Shown piece by piece: positions 1 to 8,086 of a stretch of 58,837 nt of DNA. Within the stretch, counting starts at the first letter, position 1, and each line of letters begins with the position of its first letter. This stretch comes from Bradyrhizobium iriomotense. Lineage in GTDB: Bacteria; Pseudomonadota; Alphaproteobacteria; Rhizobiales; Xanthobacteraceae. Under the pieces are notes generated by a model. It ran no database searches, was not told where the DNA came from, and saw only the letters and a list, made by a program, of their open reading frames with translations. The DNA is taken from NCBI RefSeq assembly GCF_030160715.1, contig NZ_BSOW01000046.1:1-58837 (forward strand). The letters run 5' to 3'. Both the position numbers and the translations under genes were made by a program.

Positions 1-21
1 CCTTTAACGATCGGGTGCCTC

Positions 22-91
22 ACCTGCGCGCGATCAGATTGGAAACGCTGCGCGGCATCAGATTGGAATACCTGCGCGCGATCATTGGAAT
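22..91. repeat. Short tandem repeat, about three 24-bp units
   Basis: Units start near 22, 46 and 70 and share the core GCGCGATCAGATTGGAA with substitutions; the third has lost three bases. The period is a multiple of three and the overlapping cyclase frame stays open through the repeat, so it could be read as protein. It may equally be an intergenic repeat at the gene's 5' edge. Confidence 0.6.
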
Positions 92-771
92 CCGCAATCC
101 CGCTGCGCGGGCCGTTATCGGCACCGTTCCGTCTGTTCGGCATCAAGCCAAGCCGGATGAATCCGAACACCTGCACCATTTGCGAGATGGCGTTTTCGCA
201 GGTGATGAAGGCGCGCTCAGTCACCATAGAGGCCACGGTCATGTTCGCGGATCTGCGCGGCTATACGGCGCTCACGCAAAGCCTCGAGCCGGCCGCGCTG
301 ACTGCGCTGCTCGATGCCTTCTACGACGACTGCGCCGCAGCGATCTGGCGCTATGACGGCCTGTTGAACAAGACGATCGGCGACGCGGTGTTCGCGATCT
401 TCAATTTCCCGGTGCGGCAGACGGACCACGCGGTTCAGGCGCTGCTTGCCGCGCGGGATATCCAGGAGCGGTTTGCCCGCAGGCGCGACGAGCTGTTGCG
501 CTTGATCGGGAGTGGCGCGCTCGAGGTCGGCATCGGGATCGGCATCGACAGCGGGGAAACCAATTTTGGCGAGTTCGGCCAGACCCATCGCGACCTGACC
601 GCGGTCGGAACCGTGGTCAACCGCGCCGCACGCGCCCAGGCCGCGGCTCGCTCGGGCGAGATCCTGGTGACGTCGGCGGTGCGTGACCGAGCCGGCGACC
701 TGGTCGCGGGAGAGGGCGCCGAGCATAAGCTGAAGGGATTTCAACAACCGGTCATGCTGTTCGCAGGCTGA
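85..771 (+). CDS. Adenylate/guanylate cyclase domain protein (class III), possibly 5'-truncated
   Basis: The core (FADLRGYTALTQ, then NKTIGDAVFAIFNFP) is a class III nucleotide cyclase catalytic domain; such domains make cAMP or cGMP from ATP or GTP. The first metal-binding Asp lies in FADLRGYT and the second in GDAV. A CxxC pair (NTCTICE) precedes the domain. The frame has no stop back to base 1, so the true start may lie outside the window. The TTG at 85 is used because it keeps the conserved-looking FGIKPSRMNPN segment; an ATG at 157 is the alternative. No convincing ribosome site precedes either. The gene encodes 228 residues from 85, a single-domain protein without an obvious sensor. Confidence 0.75.
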   Translation: MESAIPLRGPLSAPFRLFGIKPSRMNPNTCTICEMAFSQVMKARSVTIEATVMFADLRGYTALTQSLEPAALTALLDAFYDDCAAAIWRYDGLLNKTIGDAVFAIFNFPVRQTDHAVQALLAARDIQERFARRRDELLRLIGSGALEVGIGIGIDSGETNFGEFGQTHRDLTAVGTVVNRAARAQAAARSGEILVTSAVRDRAGDLVAGEGAEHKLKGFQQPVMLFAG

Positions 772-876
772 CGGTTCGCCCCGCCGCAAACAAAAATGGC
801 CGCCTGGGAGCAGCCATTCGAGAGATGATTTGCGATGCAAGTCTTCTAGTGAACGTTTCTAATCAAGGTGTGTCGC

Positions 877-1032
877 TCACATCCAGCCGGCGCTGAGGTC
901 GATGCCGCGCGCCATCAGGCCGAACGAGGCAAGCAGACCAGCGCAGCAGAACAGCAGGATGGTCTTGAAGGAACTGTCGATCGAACGAATTTTGATGCCG
1001 GCCGGCGCCGAGGCGAGTGAAAGCATGCTCAT
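877..1032 (-). CDS. Small membrane protein, hypothetical (51 aa)
   Basis: It begins MSMLSLASAPAG and has one hydrophobic segment (FKTILLFCCAGLLASFGLMA) before the C-terminal GIDLSAGWM. A GGGGA ribosome site lies upstream of the ATG. The short N-terminal cytosolic arm and single segment suggest an inner-membrane micro-protein. The function is unknown and it was not matched to a named family. Confidence 0.6.
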   Translation of the reverse strand: MSMLSLASAPAGIKIRSIDSSFKTILLFCCAGLLASFGLMARGIDLSAGWM

Positions 1033-1186
1033 GTCATTTCCCCCTGTTTGACCCTGAATTGCATCAGGCAGGGGACATCTCTAGCGCAGAAAGTTTGATA
1101 CGGGATTGCCAGGCATCCTTAACGGAATCGCAATCGGTACCCGACTCCGCGGCGGCGGCGATCAAGCAGGGCCGACGTCCCGGCGA

Positions 1187-1390
1187 TCAGTTGCGGCCCG
1201 TTCCCAGCACCTTGGCGATGGTTTGCGCCGTCATCGCCGCCCGGTCGGAGGCACGCTGCGCGGCCAGCCGATCCCTGGCCTTTTCCGCGATCAATAGATC
1301 GATGAGCGCCAATCGCCTGTCCTCATCCACCGCCTCGGTCAGCAACCGGTGATAGCGATGGTAGTCAAACCCGATATCCTGCTTACGCAT
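1187..1390 (-). CDS. Hypothetical protein (67 aa)
   Basis: It starts MRKQDIGFDYHRYHRLLTEA and is rich in charged helical sequence (EAVDEDRRLALIDLLIAEKA), suggesting a small soluble helical protein. Its start overlaps the end of the preceding minus-strand frame by a few bases. No function can be read from it. Confidence 0.5.
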   Translation of the reverse strand: MRKQDIGFDYHRYHRLLTEAVDEDRRLALIDLLIAEKARDRLAAQRASDRAAMTAQTIAKVLGTGRN

Positions 1391-1571
1391 GCCACGCCCC
1401 GCCCCGTACCGCACACACACGCATCACGGGCGAATTGTTTCTCAAGCGACGGCAGCGGGCAAGCAGGAACTCGCGTTCGGTGACGTGAATCGATGCAATC
1501 AGCTGTGGATTGCGCCGCGCGGCTTGCGCGAGATCAACAGCAAAACGCGCATCCGCTGTGAATGAGGTCAC
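1383..1571 (-). CDS. Hypothetical protein (62 aa), GTG start
   Basis: This small frame starts at GTG and overlaps the next gene's start, which suggests translational coupling. The content (TADARFAVDLAQAARRNP) is compatible with a helical soluble protein. Arg-rich sequence and the lack of a recognisable motif make it uncertain. Confidence 0.25.
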   Translation of the reverse strand: MTSFTADARFAVDLAQAARRNPQLIASIHVTEREFLLARCRRLRNNSPVMRVCAVRGGAWHA

Positions 1572-1626
1572 AGTGCTCTCGCCAGCCCGGGCCTATAGCT
1601 AAGCGGCAGGGCATTGGAACACGAGA

Positions 1627-1839
1627 ATGCAAGACGAATTCGATTTCATTTCGATCATCGTCGCCGTCTGGGTGGCCGGCTATGTCGCCATGATGCTGGA
1701 CTACCTCGCCCAGGCCGAGCTTGGCTGGTCGCTCGCGCAATTGCGCGGATGGGCGTGTCTGACGGCTGTTCTGATCGCACTCGTGACACTTGCCGGCACG
1801 CTCGGCCGCAAGCGCGGCGAGCTTGGCAAGCGTCGCTAG
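1627..1839 (+). CDS. Small membrane protein, hypothetical (70 aa)
   Basis: Two hydrophobic stretches are visible (IIVAVWVAGYVAMMLDYLA, and LTAVLIALVTLAGTLG near the C-terminus), followed by a basic tail RKRGELGKRR. A GGAACACGAG stretch sits before the ATG. This is probably a two-pass inner-membrane protein. The function is unknown. Confidence 0.55.
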   Translation: MQDEFDFISIIVAVWVAGYVAMMLDYLAQAELGWSLAQLRGWACLTAVLIALVTLAGTLGRKRGELGKRR

Positions 1840-1850
1840 CAGACGGCGGG

Positions 1851-2090
1851 CTATCTGCTCGCGTCCGCTGCATCCATGCATTTCAACACGAAGGCGGCGC
1901 GGTCGCGCAGCACGATCTTGGCCTGCTCCGCCTTGAGGCCGCAGGCGCGCTGTTTCAACTGCTCGGCGCGGCGATGCTCCGCCGCGTCGCGGTACTCCGG
2001 CGCAACCATGGCTGGATCGACCAGTTTTTGCGCAAAGACGGGGGTCATCAAAACAAACGAAATCGCAATGATCCGGATCAGGTGAATCAC
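1851..2090 (-). CDS. Small secreted protein, hypothetical (79 aa)
   Basis: A GTG start at 2090 is preceded by a strong GGGGAGG site seven bases upstream, so it is preferred over longer frames. Residues 1-21 form a signal peptide (RIIAISFVLMTPVFA, cleavage after VFA). The mature part is charged with two cysteines (RACGLKAEQ and FVLKCMDA), compatible with one disulfide in the periplasm. No named family was recognised. Confidence 0.6.
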   Translation of the reverse strand: MIHLIRIIAISFVLMTPVFAQKLVDPAMVAPEYRDAAEHRRAEQLKQRACGLKAEQAKIVLRDRAAFVLKCMDAADASR

Positions 2091-2212
2091 AAAAAGCCTC
2101 CCCGAGCCCAACCCGCTGATCCTAGCATGGCGCGACGGCACGCAGTGAGGCGTTTCACTATTGGGTGCCACCATATCGGCGCTCGGCCGGGGGCTCGCCG
2201 CAGGAGGTGGAG

Positions 2213-3190
2213 TCAGGTCGTGCTGTGATCGCAAAAGGCCTTCAGGCCTGCAAAGCTTGCGTCCGGCTTGACGATGATGCTGGTCGGAATCGGATGCAGG
2301 TAATCCCGGAAGCGTCCCTTGGCTTCAAAGCGCTCGCGGAACGCGGAGGCGGCGAGGAATTTCGGGAAGCGCGGGACGATGCCGCCAGCGACATAGACGC
2401 CGCCGCGGGCACCGAAGGTCACGGCCAGATTGCCGGCGACCGAGCCGAGGATGGCGCAAAACATCTCGAGCACCGTGCGGCTGAGGTCGCAGCTTCCGTC
2501 GAGGGCGGCAGTGGTGATGGCGGCCGCGTCGCGTTGCGGGGCCTTGATGCCATCGACCTCGGCGACCGCCTCGTAGAGGTTTTGCAGCCCCGCACCGGAC
2601 AGCGCGCCCAGCTCGATCTCGACATGGCCCATGCGCCGTCGCATCGCCGCGATGACGCGCTCCTCGCGCTCGGTCTCCGCCGGCAGGGTCGCGTGACCGG
2701 CTTCCGTGATCACGGCCACCCGGGCGCCGTGACGCTCGACGAGGCAGGAGACGCCAAAGCCCGTGCCGGGTCCGAGCACCAGCAATGGCTCGCCGGCCGC
2801 GCCGGTCTGGGTATCGAGCGGGAACAGGTCGGCAGGCTGCAGGGCCGGCAGCGCCCAGGCCAGCACCTCGAAATCGTTGAGTACCTGGACCGCGTCGAGG
2901 CCAAAAGCCCCCCGAAGCTCATTGCCATCGATGATCCAAGGGCTGTTGGTCAAGACACAGCGGTTGTTCACGACGGGTCCCGCGACGGCGAGCACGGCGG
3001 TGCCGACGCGCGCGCGACTGGCCTGCCGCGCCAGGAAGTCGGCCATGGCGTCGCGAACGGTGGGGAAGTCGGCGACCCGCGCATAGGTGACCGGCCCGAT
3101 CCGGCCGTCCTCCTCCATCAGCGCGAACCGCGAATTGGTGCCGCCGATGTCGGCGAGCAATGCGCAACCTCTTGTCGTCCGACTGGTCAT
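2213..3190 (-). CDS. glk: Glucokinase
   Basis: Glucokinase of the bacterial Glk family, which phosphorylates glucose with ATP to glucose 6-phosphate in the cytosol. Visible motifs are the N-terminal phosphate loop DIGGTNSRF (residues 14-22), catalytic Asp106 in LNDFEVLAW, the glycine loop GPGTGFGVS (140-148), EAGH (163-166), and a C-terminal GGVYVAGGIVPRF. The 325-residue length is normal for the family. The ATG at 3190 forms an ATGA overlap with the stop of the small upstream gene, so the two are probably co-translated. Longer starts lack the family pattern. Confidence 0.9.
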   Translation of the reverse strand: MTSRTTRGCALLADIGGTNSRFALMEEDGRIGPVTYARVADFPTVRDAMADFLARQASRARVGTAVLAVAGPVVNNRCVLTNSPWIIDGNELRGAFGLDAVQVLNDFEVLAWALPALQPADLFPLDTQTGAAGEPLLVLGPGTGFGVSCLVERHGARVAVITEAGHATLPAETEREERVIAAMRRRMGHVEIELGALSGAGLQNLYEAVAEVDGIKAPQRDAAAITTAALDGSCDLSRTVLEMFCAILGSVAGNLAVTFGARGGVYVAGGIVPRFPKFLAASAFRERFEAKGRFRDYLHPIPTSIIVKPDASFAGLKAFCDHSTT

Positions 3191-3381
3191 GTCCTCGTGG
3201 CCGCCGCGTCCACCGTCATGGGTGATCGCGGGAACCTTTGTCTCCATTGCTTCGCGGTCAGATTCGCATACCACCGCGGCTTGATGATGTCGTCAACGTC
3301 GATGCGGGCGAACCGTTGCGCCGGCAGCAATCCGCCCGCGACCACGGAGGCGGTTGCGAAGCGGCGCCGGAAGATCGACAT
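3187..3381 (-). CDS. Small hypothetical protein coupled to glk (64 aa)
   Basis: This frame starts MSIFRRRFATASVVAGG and contains IDVDDIIKPRWYANLTAKQW. Its TGA overlaps the glk ATG by four bases, the usual sign of translational coupling. The basic N-terminus followed by small hydrophobic residues is weakly signal-like. No family was recognised. The coupling and position are the main support. Confidence 0.45.
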   Translation of the reverse strand: MSIFRRRFATASVVAGGLLPAQRFARIDVDDIIKPRWYANLTAKQWRQRFPRSPMTVDAAATRT

Positions 3382-3408
3382 TGGGGCCAGACCGGGTGGA
3401 GACCAGCG

Positions 3409-4035
3409 ATGAAGATATCCGACCGGGACGTCCTGCTCGTGATCGACGTCCAGAACGACTTCTGCACCGGCGGGGCGCTGGCCGTCCCGGGCGGGGAGAG
3501 GGTGGTGCCTGCCATCAATCGTATCGCCCAAAAATTCGCCAACGTGGTGCTGACACAGGACTGGCATCCTGCCGACCACGTCTCGTTTGCCTCCAATCAC
3601 CCCAACAAGCGGCCGTTCGAGGCGATCGACCTCGACTACGGGGTGCAGGTGCTGTGGCCGACCCATTGCGTGCAGGGCACGCCAGGTGCCGAATTCCATC
3701 CGGATCTCGACGTCCGCCGGCCGAGCCTCGTGGTGCGCAAGGGATTTCGCCGCGGCATCGATTCCTATTCGGCGCTGTTCGAGAACGACCACAGGACGCC
3801 GACCGGGCTGCTCGGCTATTTGCGCGAGCGTGAGTTGAAGACGGTGTTCGTCGCGGGCCTGGCGCTGGATTTTTGCATCCGCTTTTCGGCGGAGGATGCC
3901 CGCAAGGCGGGGCTCGAGGTCGCCGTAGTCGAGGATGCCTGCCGCGGCATCGATCTCGACGGATCGGTGGCCGCCACCCATCAAAGCTTCAAGGCGCTCG
4001 GCATTCCCGTGGTCAGCATCGAGGCGTTCTTCTGA
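3409..4035 (+). CDS. pncA: Nicotinamidase
   Basis: Isochorismatase-fold nicotinamidase, which hydrolyses nicotinamide to nicotinate and ammonia for NAD salvage. The triad is visible: Asp13 in VIDVQNDF, Lys111 in VVRKGF, and Cys156 in LALDFCIRF. The metal-site signature QDWHPADHVSF (50-60) and the WPTHCVQGTPG segment (83-93) are present. It is 208 residues, typical of the family. Start: ATG at 3409 behind GGTGGAG. nadE lies about 1.2 kb downstream on the same strand, so two NAD-metabolism genes are grouped here. Confidence 0.93.
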   Translation: MKISDRDVLLVIDVQNDFCTGGALAVPGGERVVPAINRIAQKFANVVLTQDWHPADHVSFASNHPNKRPFEAIDLDYGVQVLWPTHCVQGTPGAEFHPDLDVRRPSLVVRKGFRRGIDSYSALFENDHRTPTGLLGYLRERELKTVFVAGLALDFCIRFSAEDARKAGLEVAVVEDACRGIDLDGSVAATHQSFKALGIPVVSIEAFF

Positions 4036-4036
4036 G

Positions 4037-5161
4037 ATGGCGCAAGGGACCAACAAGCCGCCGACGCAGACGGGATCCGGGACCAGTTCCGACGATCCGC
4101 TGCTGTGGCCGTTTGCAGCGGCCAAGCTCGCTATGGAAACCGCGTTCTGGTGGTTGGAGCGCTCTTCGCCCGAACCGCGCGAGACGGAACTGCCCTGGAC
4201 CACGCCTAACAAGGTCGCGCTGGAACTTTCGACCATGCGCCTGCGCGACTGCACGAGGAAGCGCGCCGGCGCGCCGGCGCTGGTCTGCGCGCCCTATGCC
4301 CTGCATCGCGCGTTGATCGCCGATTTTGCGCCAGGGCACAGCGTCGTTGAATCTCTGCTTAAGGGTGGGGTTGATCGGGTCTATCTCACGGACTGGCGAT
4401 CGGCGTCGCCGGAGATGCGTTATCTCTCGATCGATAGCTATCTCGGCGATCTCAACGTCGCGATCGATGAGATCGGCGCGCCGGCCGACCTCATCGGCCT
4501 CTGTCAGGGCGGCTGGCTTTCGCTGCTCTACGCCGCGCGCTTCCCGGACAAGGTGCGCCGCCTGGTGCTGGTCGGCGCCCCCGTCGACCTCGCGATCGAG
4601 TCCGCATTGTCCCGCCTTGCGCGCAATGCGCCGGAGCTGGTCTACGACCAGCTCGTGGCGCGCGGCGGCGGCAATGTCAGCGGCGAGGAGATGCTGCGCT
4701 TTTGGTCGAGGTCACTGAGTGCGGATGATATCGCGGTGGCGTTGCAAAGGAGCCTGTCGGAGGAGGGCGGTCCGGAGCTCCTGGAACGCTTCAATCGCTG
4801 GAATGAGGAGACCATGAATCTGCCGGGCGCTTATTATCTCCAGATCGTCAACTGGATTTTCCGCGAGAACCGGATCGCAGCGGGAGATTTCGTGGCGCTC
4901 GGCAGGCGGATAGATTTGAAGGATGTGAGAGCACCCATCTTCCTGCTCGCTGGGCTCGACGATGAGGTCGTGCCGGCGACGCAGGCATTGGCGACCGCCG
5001 ATCTCGTGGGGACGTCGCCGGTATTCATCGCGGCGGCGTCGGAGCCGTCGGATCATCTCGGGCTGTTCATGGGAGCGCGGACCCATGCACATGCCTGGCC
5101 TCGCATCACCGAATGGCTGCGTTCCGATCTCGGCGGCGGCGTTCTCGCGCGGAGGGCGTGA
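4037..5161 (+). CDS. Alpha/beta hydrolase with PHA-synthase-like lipase box
   Basis: The nucleophile elbow reads GLCQGG (Cys156), the Cys-type lipase box of polyhydroxyalkanoate synthases rather than the Ser box of lipases. Upstream VYLTDWRSASPEMRYLSID resembles the PhaC region before the elbow, and the C-terminus supplies a candidate Asp (GLDDEVVPA) and His (SDHLGLF). The 374-residue length is close to class III PhaC. The ATG is one base after the pncA stop, so the two genes are probably co-transcribed. It may be a PHA synthase paralogue or a related acyl-transferring hydrolase; the substrate is not evident. Confidence 0.7.
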   Translation: MAQGTNKPPTQTGSGTSSDDPLLWPFAAAKLAMETAFWWLERSSPEPRETELPWTTPNKVALELSTMRLRDCTRKRAGAPALVCAPYALHRALIADFAPGHSVVESLLKGGVDRVYLTDWRSASPEMRYLSIDSYLGDLNVAIDEIGAPADLIGLCQGGWLSLLYAARFPDKVRRLVLVGAPVDLAIESALSRLARNAPELVYDQLVARGGGNVSGEEMLRFWSRSLSADDIAVALQRSLSEEGGPELLERFNRWNEETMNLPGAYYLQIVNWIFRENRIAAGDFVALGRRIDLKDVRAPIFLLAGLDDEVVPATQALATADLVGTSPVFIAAASEPSDHLGLFMGARTHAHAWPRITEWLRSDLGGGVLARRA

Positions 5162-5267
5162 GCGACAGGGCCGTTATGCATGATGGTGAATTGCGTGCAT
5201 TGATCCGCGGCAATCGGCTAAGAATGGTTCGCAACAACGACGCCGCACGGTGAACAAAAGGTACGCA

Positions 5268-7301
5268 ATGAGCTTTCACTCGATCTACGCCCACGGATTT
5301 GCGCGCGTGGCGGCCTGCGTCACCACCTCGCACGTGGCCGATCCCGCCGCCAATGCGACGGCCATCGTCGCGGCGGCGGGCGCCTGCCACGAGCAGTCGG
5401 TGGCGGTCGCCGTGTTCCCTGAACTGTGCCTGTCCGGCTATGCGATCGAAGACCTCGTGATGCAGGACCCGCTGCTCGATGCGGTCGAGCGCGGACTTGC
5501 TCCGATCGTCGAGGCGTCGTCTGCGCTGATGACCGTGCTGATCGTCGGCGCGCCGCTGCGCCATGGCGCGCGCGTCTACAATTGCGCGGCCGTCATCCAT
5601 CGCGGCAGCATTCTGGGCGTCGTGCCCAAGACGTACCTTCCGACCTATCGCGAGTTCTACGAAGGCCGCCACTTTGCCTCCGGCGCCGGGATCGTCGGCG
5701 AGGAGATCACGGTCGGCGGCTTACGCGCGGCTTTCGGCGTCGATCTCCTGTTCGCGGCCGAGGACGTCACGGGCCTGACCATCGGGGTTGAGATCTGCGA
5801 GGACATGTGGATCCCGGTCACGCCGGCCTCTGAACTGGCGCTGGCGGGAGCGAGCGTGCTGATCAACCTCTCGGGCAGCCCGATCACGATTGGCCGCGCA
5901 CGCTCGCGCGCGCTGTTCTGCCAATCGACCTCCGCGCGCTGCCTTGCCGCCTACGTCTATTCAGCCGCGGGCGCGGGCGAGTCGACGACCGACCTGGCCT
6001 GGGACGGCCAGACCTCGATCTACGAGAACGGCGTTCTGCTGGCCGAGGGCGAGCGCTTCCGGCAGGGCGGACAGATCACGACTGCCGACGTCGATCTCGA
6101 CCTGCTGCGGCAGGAGCGTTCGCTGATGGGAACGTTCGACGACAACCGTCGTCAGCGCGAGGCAAGCTTCCGGAAGATCACATTCGCCCTGAAGCCGCCG
6201 GTTGCCGACATCGGATTCCTGCGCAAGGTCGAGCGCTTTCCATTCGTGCCGAGCGACGAGCATCTGCTCGAGCAGGACTGCTACGAGGCCTACAACATCC
6301 AGGTTGCCGGCCTCGTGCAGCGCATGCGCGCGACGGGGACAAAGCGCGTCGTGATCGGCGTGTCCGGTGGTCTCGATTCCACCCACGCTTTGATCGTCGC
6401 GGCCAAGGCGATCGACCTGCTCGGACTGCCGCGCGAAAATATCCTCGCCTACACCATGCCGGGCTTTGCCACCGGCAGCGAGAGCAAGACCAACGCGCTC
6501 GCGCTGATGAAGGCGTTGCAGACGAGCTGGCAGGAGCTCGACATCCGCACCACGGCGACGCAGATGCTGAAGGACATTGGTCATCCCTTCGGCAAGGGCG
6601 AGAAGGTCTACGACATCACCTTCGAGAACGTGCAGGCGGGCTTGCGCACCGATTACCTGTTCCGCCTCGCCAACCACCACGGCGGCATCGTCATCGGCAC
6701 CGGCGATCTGTCGGAGCTCGCGCTCGGCTGGTGCACCTATGGCGTGGGCGACCAGATGGCGCACTACAACGTCAATGCCGGTGTCCCAAAAACGCTGATC
6801 CAGCATCTGATCCGCTGGGTGATCGCGTCGAAGCAGTTCACCGATGACGTCAATCGCACGCTTGCGTCGATCCTCGCTGCCGAAATCTCGCCCGAGCTCG
6901 TGCCGGTCAAGCCCGGCGAGAAGCCGCAGAGCACCGAGGCCGCGATCGGGCCCTATGAGCTCCAGGATTTCAACCTGTACTACACCTTGCGCTACGGGTT
7001 CCGCCCGTCCAAGATCGCGTTCCTGTCGCTGCATGCGTGGAAGGATGTTGCCGGGGGCGAGTGGCCGCCGGCGTTCCAGAACGATCGGCGCAGGGCTTAT
7101 GCGCTCGCCGACATCCGCCACTGGCTCGAAGTGTTCCTGCGGCGGTTCTTCGCTTTCAGCCAGTTCAAGCGCTCGGCGATGCCAAATGGTCCAAAGGTCT
7201 CGGCCGGCGGCTCGCTCTCGCCGCGCGGCGATTGGCGCGCGCCGTCCGATTCCAGCGCCGCCGCCTGGCTCGACGATCTCGCGCGCAACGTGCCGAAATA
7301 A
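5268..7301 (+). CDS. nadE: NAD+ synthase, glutamine-hydrolysing
   Basis: Two-domain NAD synthase, which converts deamido-NAD to NAD with ATP using ammonia from glutamine. The N-terminal nitrilase-type glutaminase has the triad Glu52 (FPELCLSGY), Lys121 (VPKTYLPTYREF) and Cys177 (GVEICEDMW). The C-terminal synthetase domain has the PP-loop SGGLDS (366-371) and later GTGDLSELALGWCTYG. The 677-residue length is typical. The ATG at 5268 behind AAAGG is chosen over a GTG 18 bases upstream. It follows pncA and the PhaC-like gene on the same strand. Confidence 0.95.
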   Translation: MSFHSIYAHGFARVAACVTTSHVADPAANATAIVAAAGACHEQSVAVAVFPELCLSGYAIEDLVMQDPLLDAVERGLAPIVEASSALMTVLIVGAPLRHGARVYNCAAVIHRGSILGVVPKTYLPTYREFYEGRHFASGAGIVGEEITVGGLRAAFGVDLLFAAEDVTGLTIGVEICEDMWIPVTPASELALAGASVLINLSGSPITIGRARSRALFCQSTSARCLAAYVYSAAGAGESTTDLAWDGQTSIYENGVLLAEGERFRQGGQITTADVDLDLLRQERSLMGTFDDNRRQREASFRKITFALKPPVADIGFLRKVERFPFVPSDEHLLEQDCYEAYNIQVAGLVQRMRATGTKRVVIGVSGGLDSTHALIVAAKAIDLLGLPRENILAYTMPGFATGSESKTNALALMKALQTSWQELDIRTTATQMLKDIGHPFGKGEKVYDITFENVQAGLRTDYLFRLANHHGGIVIGTGDLSELALGWCTYGVGDQMAHYNVNAGVPKTLIQHLIRWVIASKQFTDDVNRTLASILAAEISPELVPVKPGEKPQSTEAAIGPYELQDFNLYYTLRYGFRPSKIAFLSLHAWKDVAGGEWPPAFQNDRRRAYALADIRHWLEVFLRRFFAFSQFKRSAMPNGPKVSAGGSLSPRGDWRAPSDSSAAAWLDDLARNVPK

Positions 7302-7331
7302 TGGAGACAGGCGAAAGAAGGGGATAGGCTG

Positions 7332-7718
7332 ATGGCGGCCAAGGCAGGGCCGGAAACGGCCGATGATCACACCGGGGTCGTCAACGGCCTCTATTTGTTC
7401 GAGATCGAGATGCGCGACGGCAGGCGCGGCCAGGCCAAGGGCGTCGCCGTGCTCTGCGACGGCAGGATCATGGGTGGCGACAGCTATTTCTACTACACCG
7501 GCCACTACACCTTCCGGAACGGCAAGTGGCGCGGCGAGATGACGGTCAATCAGCACACCGAGGCGGTCGGCAAGTCGCTGGCGTTCGCCGGCAGGGAGGT
7601 CACCTGCGGTTTCTCCGGCGGCTATTCCGCCGGCGGCGCCGAGGTCGAAGGCATGGCGCTGGTGGGCAAGACCAGCGTGACCTTCACGGCGCGGTTGACG
7701 CTGAAAGAGGCGATGTAG
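7332..7718 (+). CDS. GrlR-like regulatory protein
   Basis: The pattern NGLYLFEIEMRDG...VAVLCDGRIMGGDSYFYYTG matches the small beta-barrel GrlR family, named for a negative regulator of type III secretion in enteric pathogens. A second half, AGREVTCGFSGGYSAGG, continues the barrel. It is 128 residues with an ATG behind AAGGGGAT, and lies 30 bp after nadE. There is no secretion gene nor a GrlA-type partner nearby, so a role in T3SS control is not supported here; it may sense a lipid or polyketide ligand, as beta-barrel folds often do (inference). Confidence 0.7.
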   Translation: MAAKAGPETADDHTGVVNGLYLFEIEMRDGRRGQAKGVAVLCDGRIMGGDSYFYYTGHYTFRNGKWRGEMTVNQHTEAVGKSLAFAGREVTCGFSGGYSAGGAEVEGMALVGKTSVTFTARLTLKEAM

Positions 7719-7771
7719 GTGCGGCGGCGTATCGCCGCATGTAACCTGATCCGCCTGTGATCTGAAGAGAG

Positions 7772-7808
7772 CACGAGGTCCGGAGTGCCTAGGAGTCCGG
7801 ACCTCGTG
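7772..7808. terminator. Perfect 13-bp hairpin after the GrlR-like gene
   Basis: CACGAGGTCCGGA (7772-7784) pairs exactly with TCCGGACCTCGTG (7796-7808) around an 11-base loop. There is no T-run, so it may be a transcript-end structure or a REP-like element. A related hairpin lies at 22471-22510. No gene is seen in the rest of 7719-8086. Confidence 0.6.
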
Positions 7809-8086
7809 ACTTCATCCCCCGCCCCATGAGGCCCCCGCCCATGTGACGCGGCCAGGAAAGTGTGATGCGCGTTGGCCGTCGGTCGCGCGGGGATACGCGA
7901 AATCCGATCGCGTTGCTATCCGCGTCATTACGGGCGTGAACGTCTGTCTTGGTGCGACGCGTGCGTGGGCCGACCCGGGCGATGTCCACATCTGCTGGAC
8001 GTCGGAAACCTGCCTTTCACTGGCCTGTCACCGAACTGCGTTAGCGCTGCCCCTGTCATCACGCGATGGCCAAGGGAGTTCAAGAC

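Noticed and set aside
7332..7718. GrlR-like gene as evidence of a type III secretion locus
   Set aside because: No T3SS structural gene is seen anywhere in the window.
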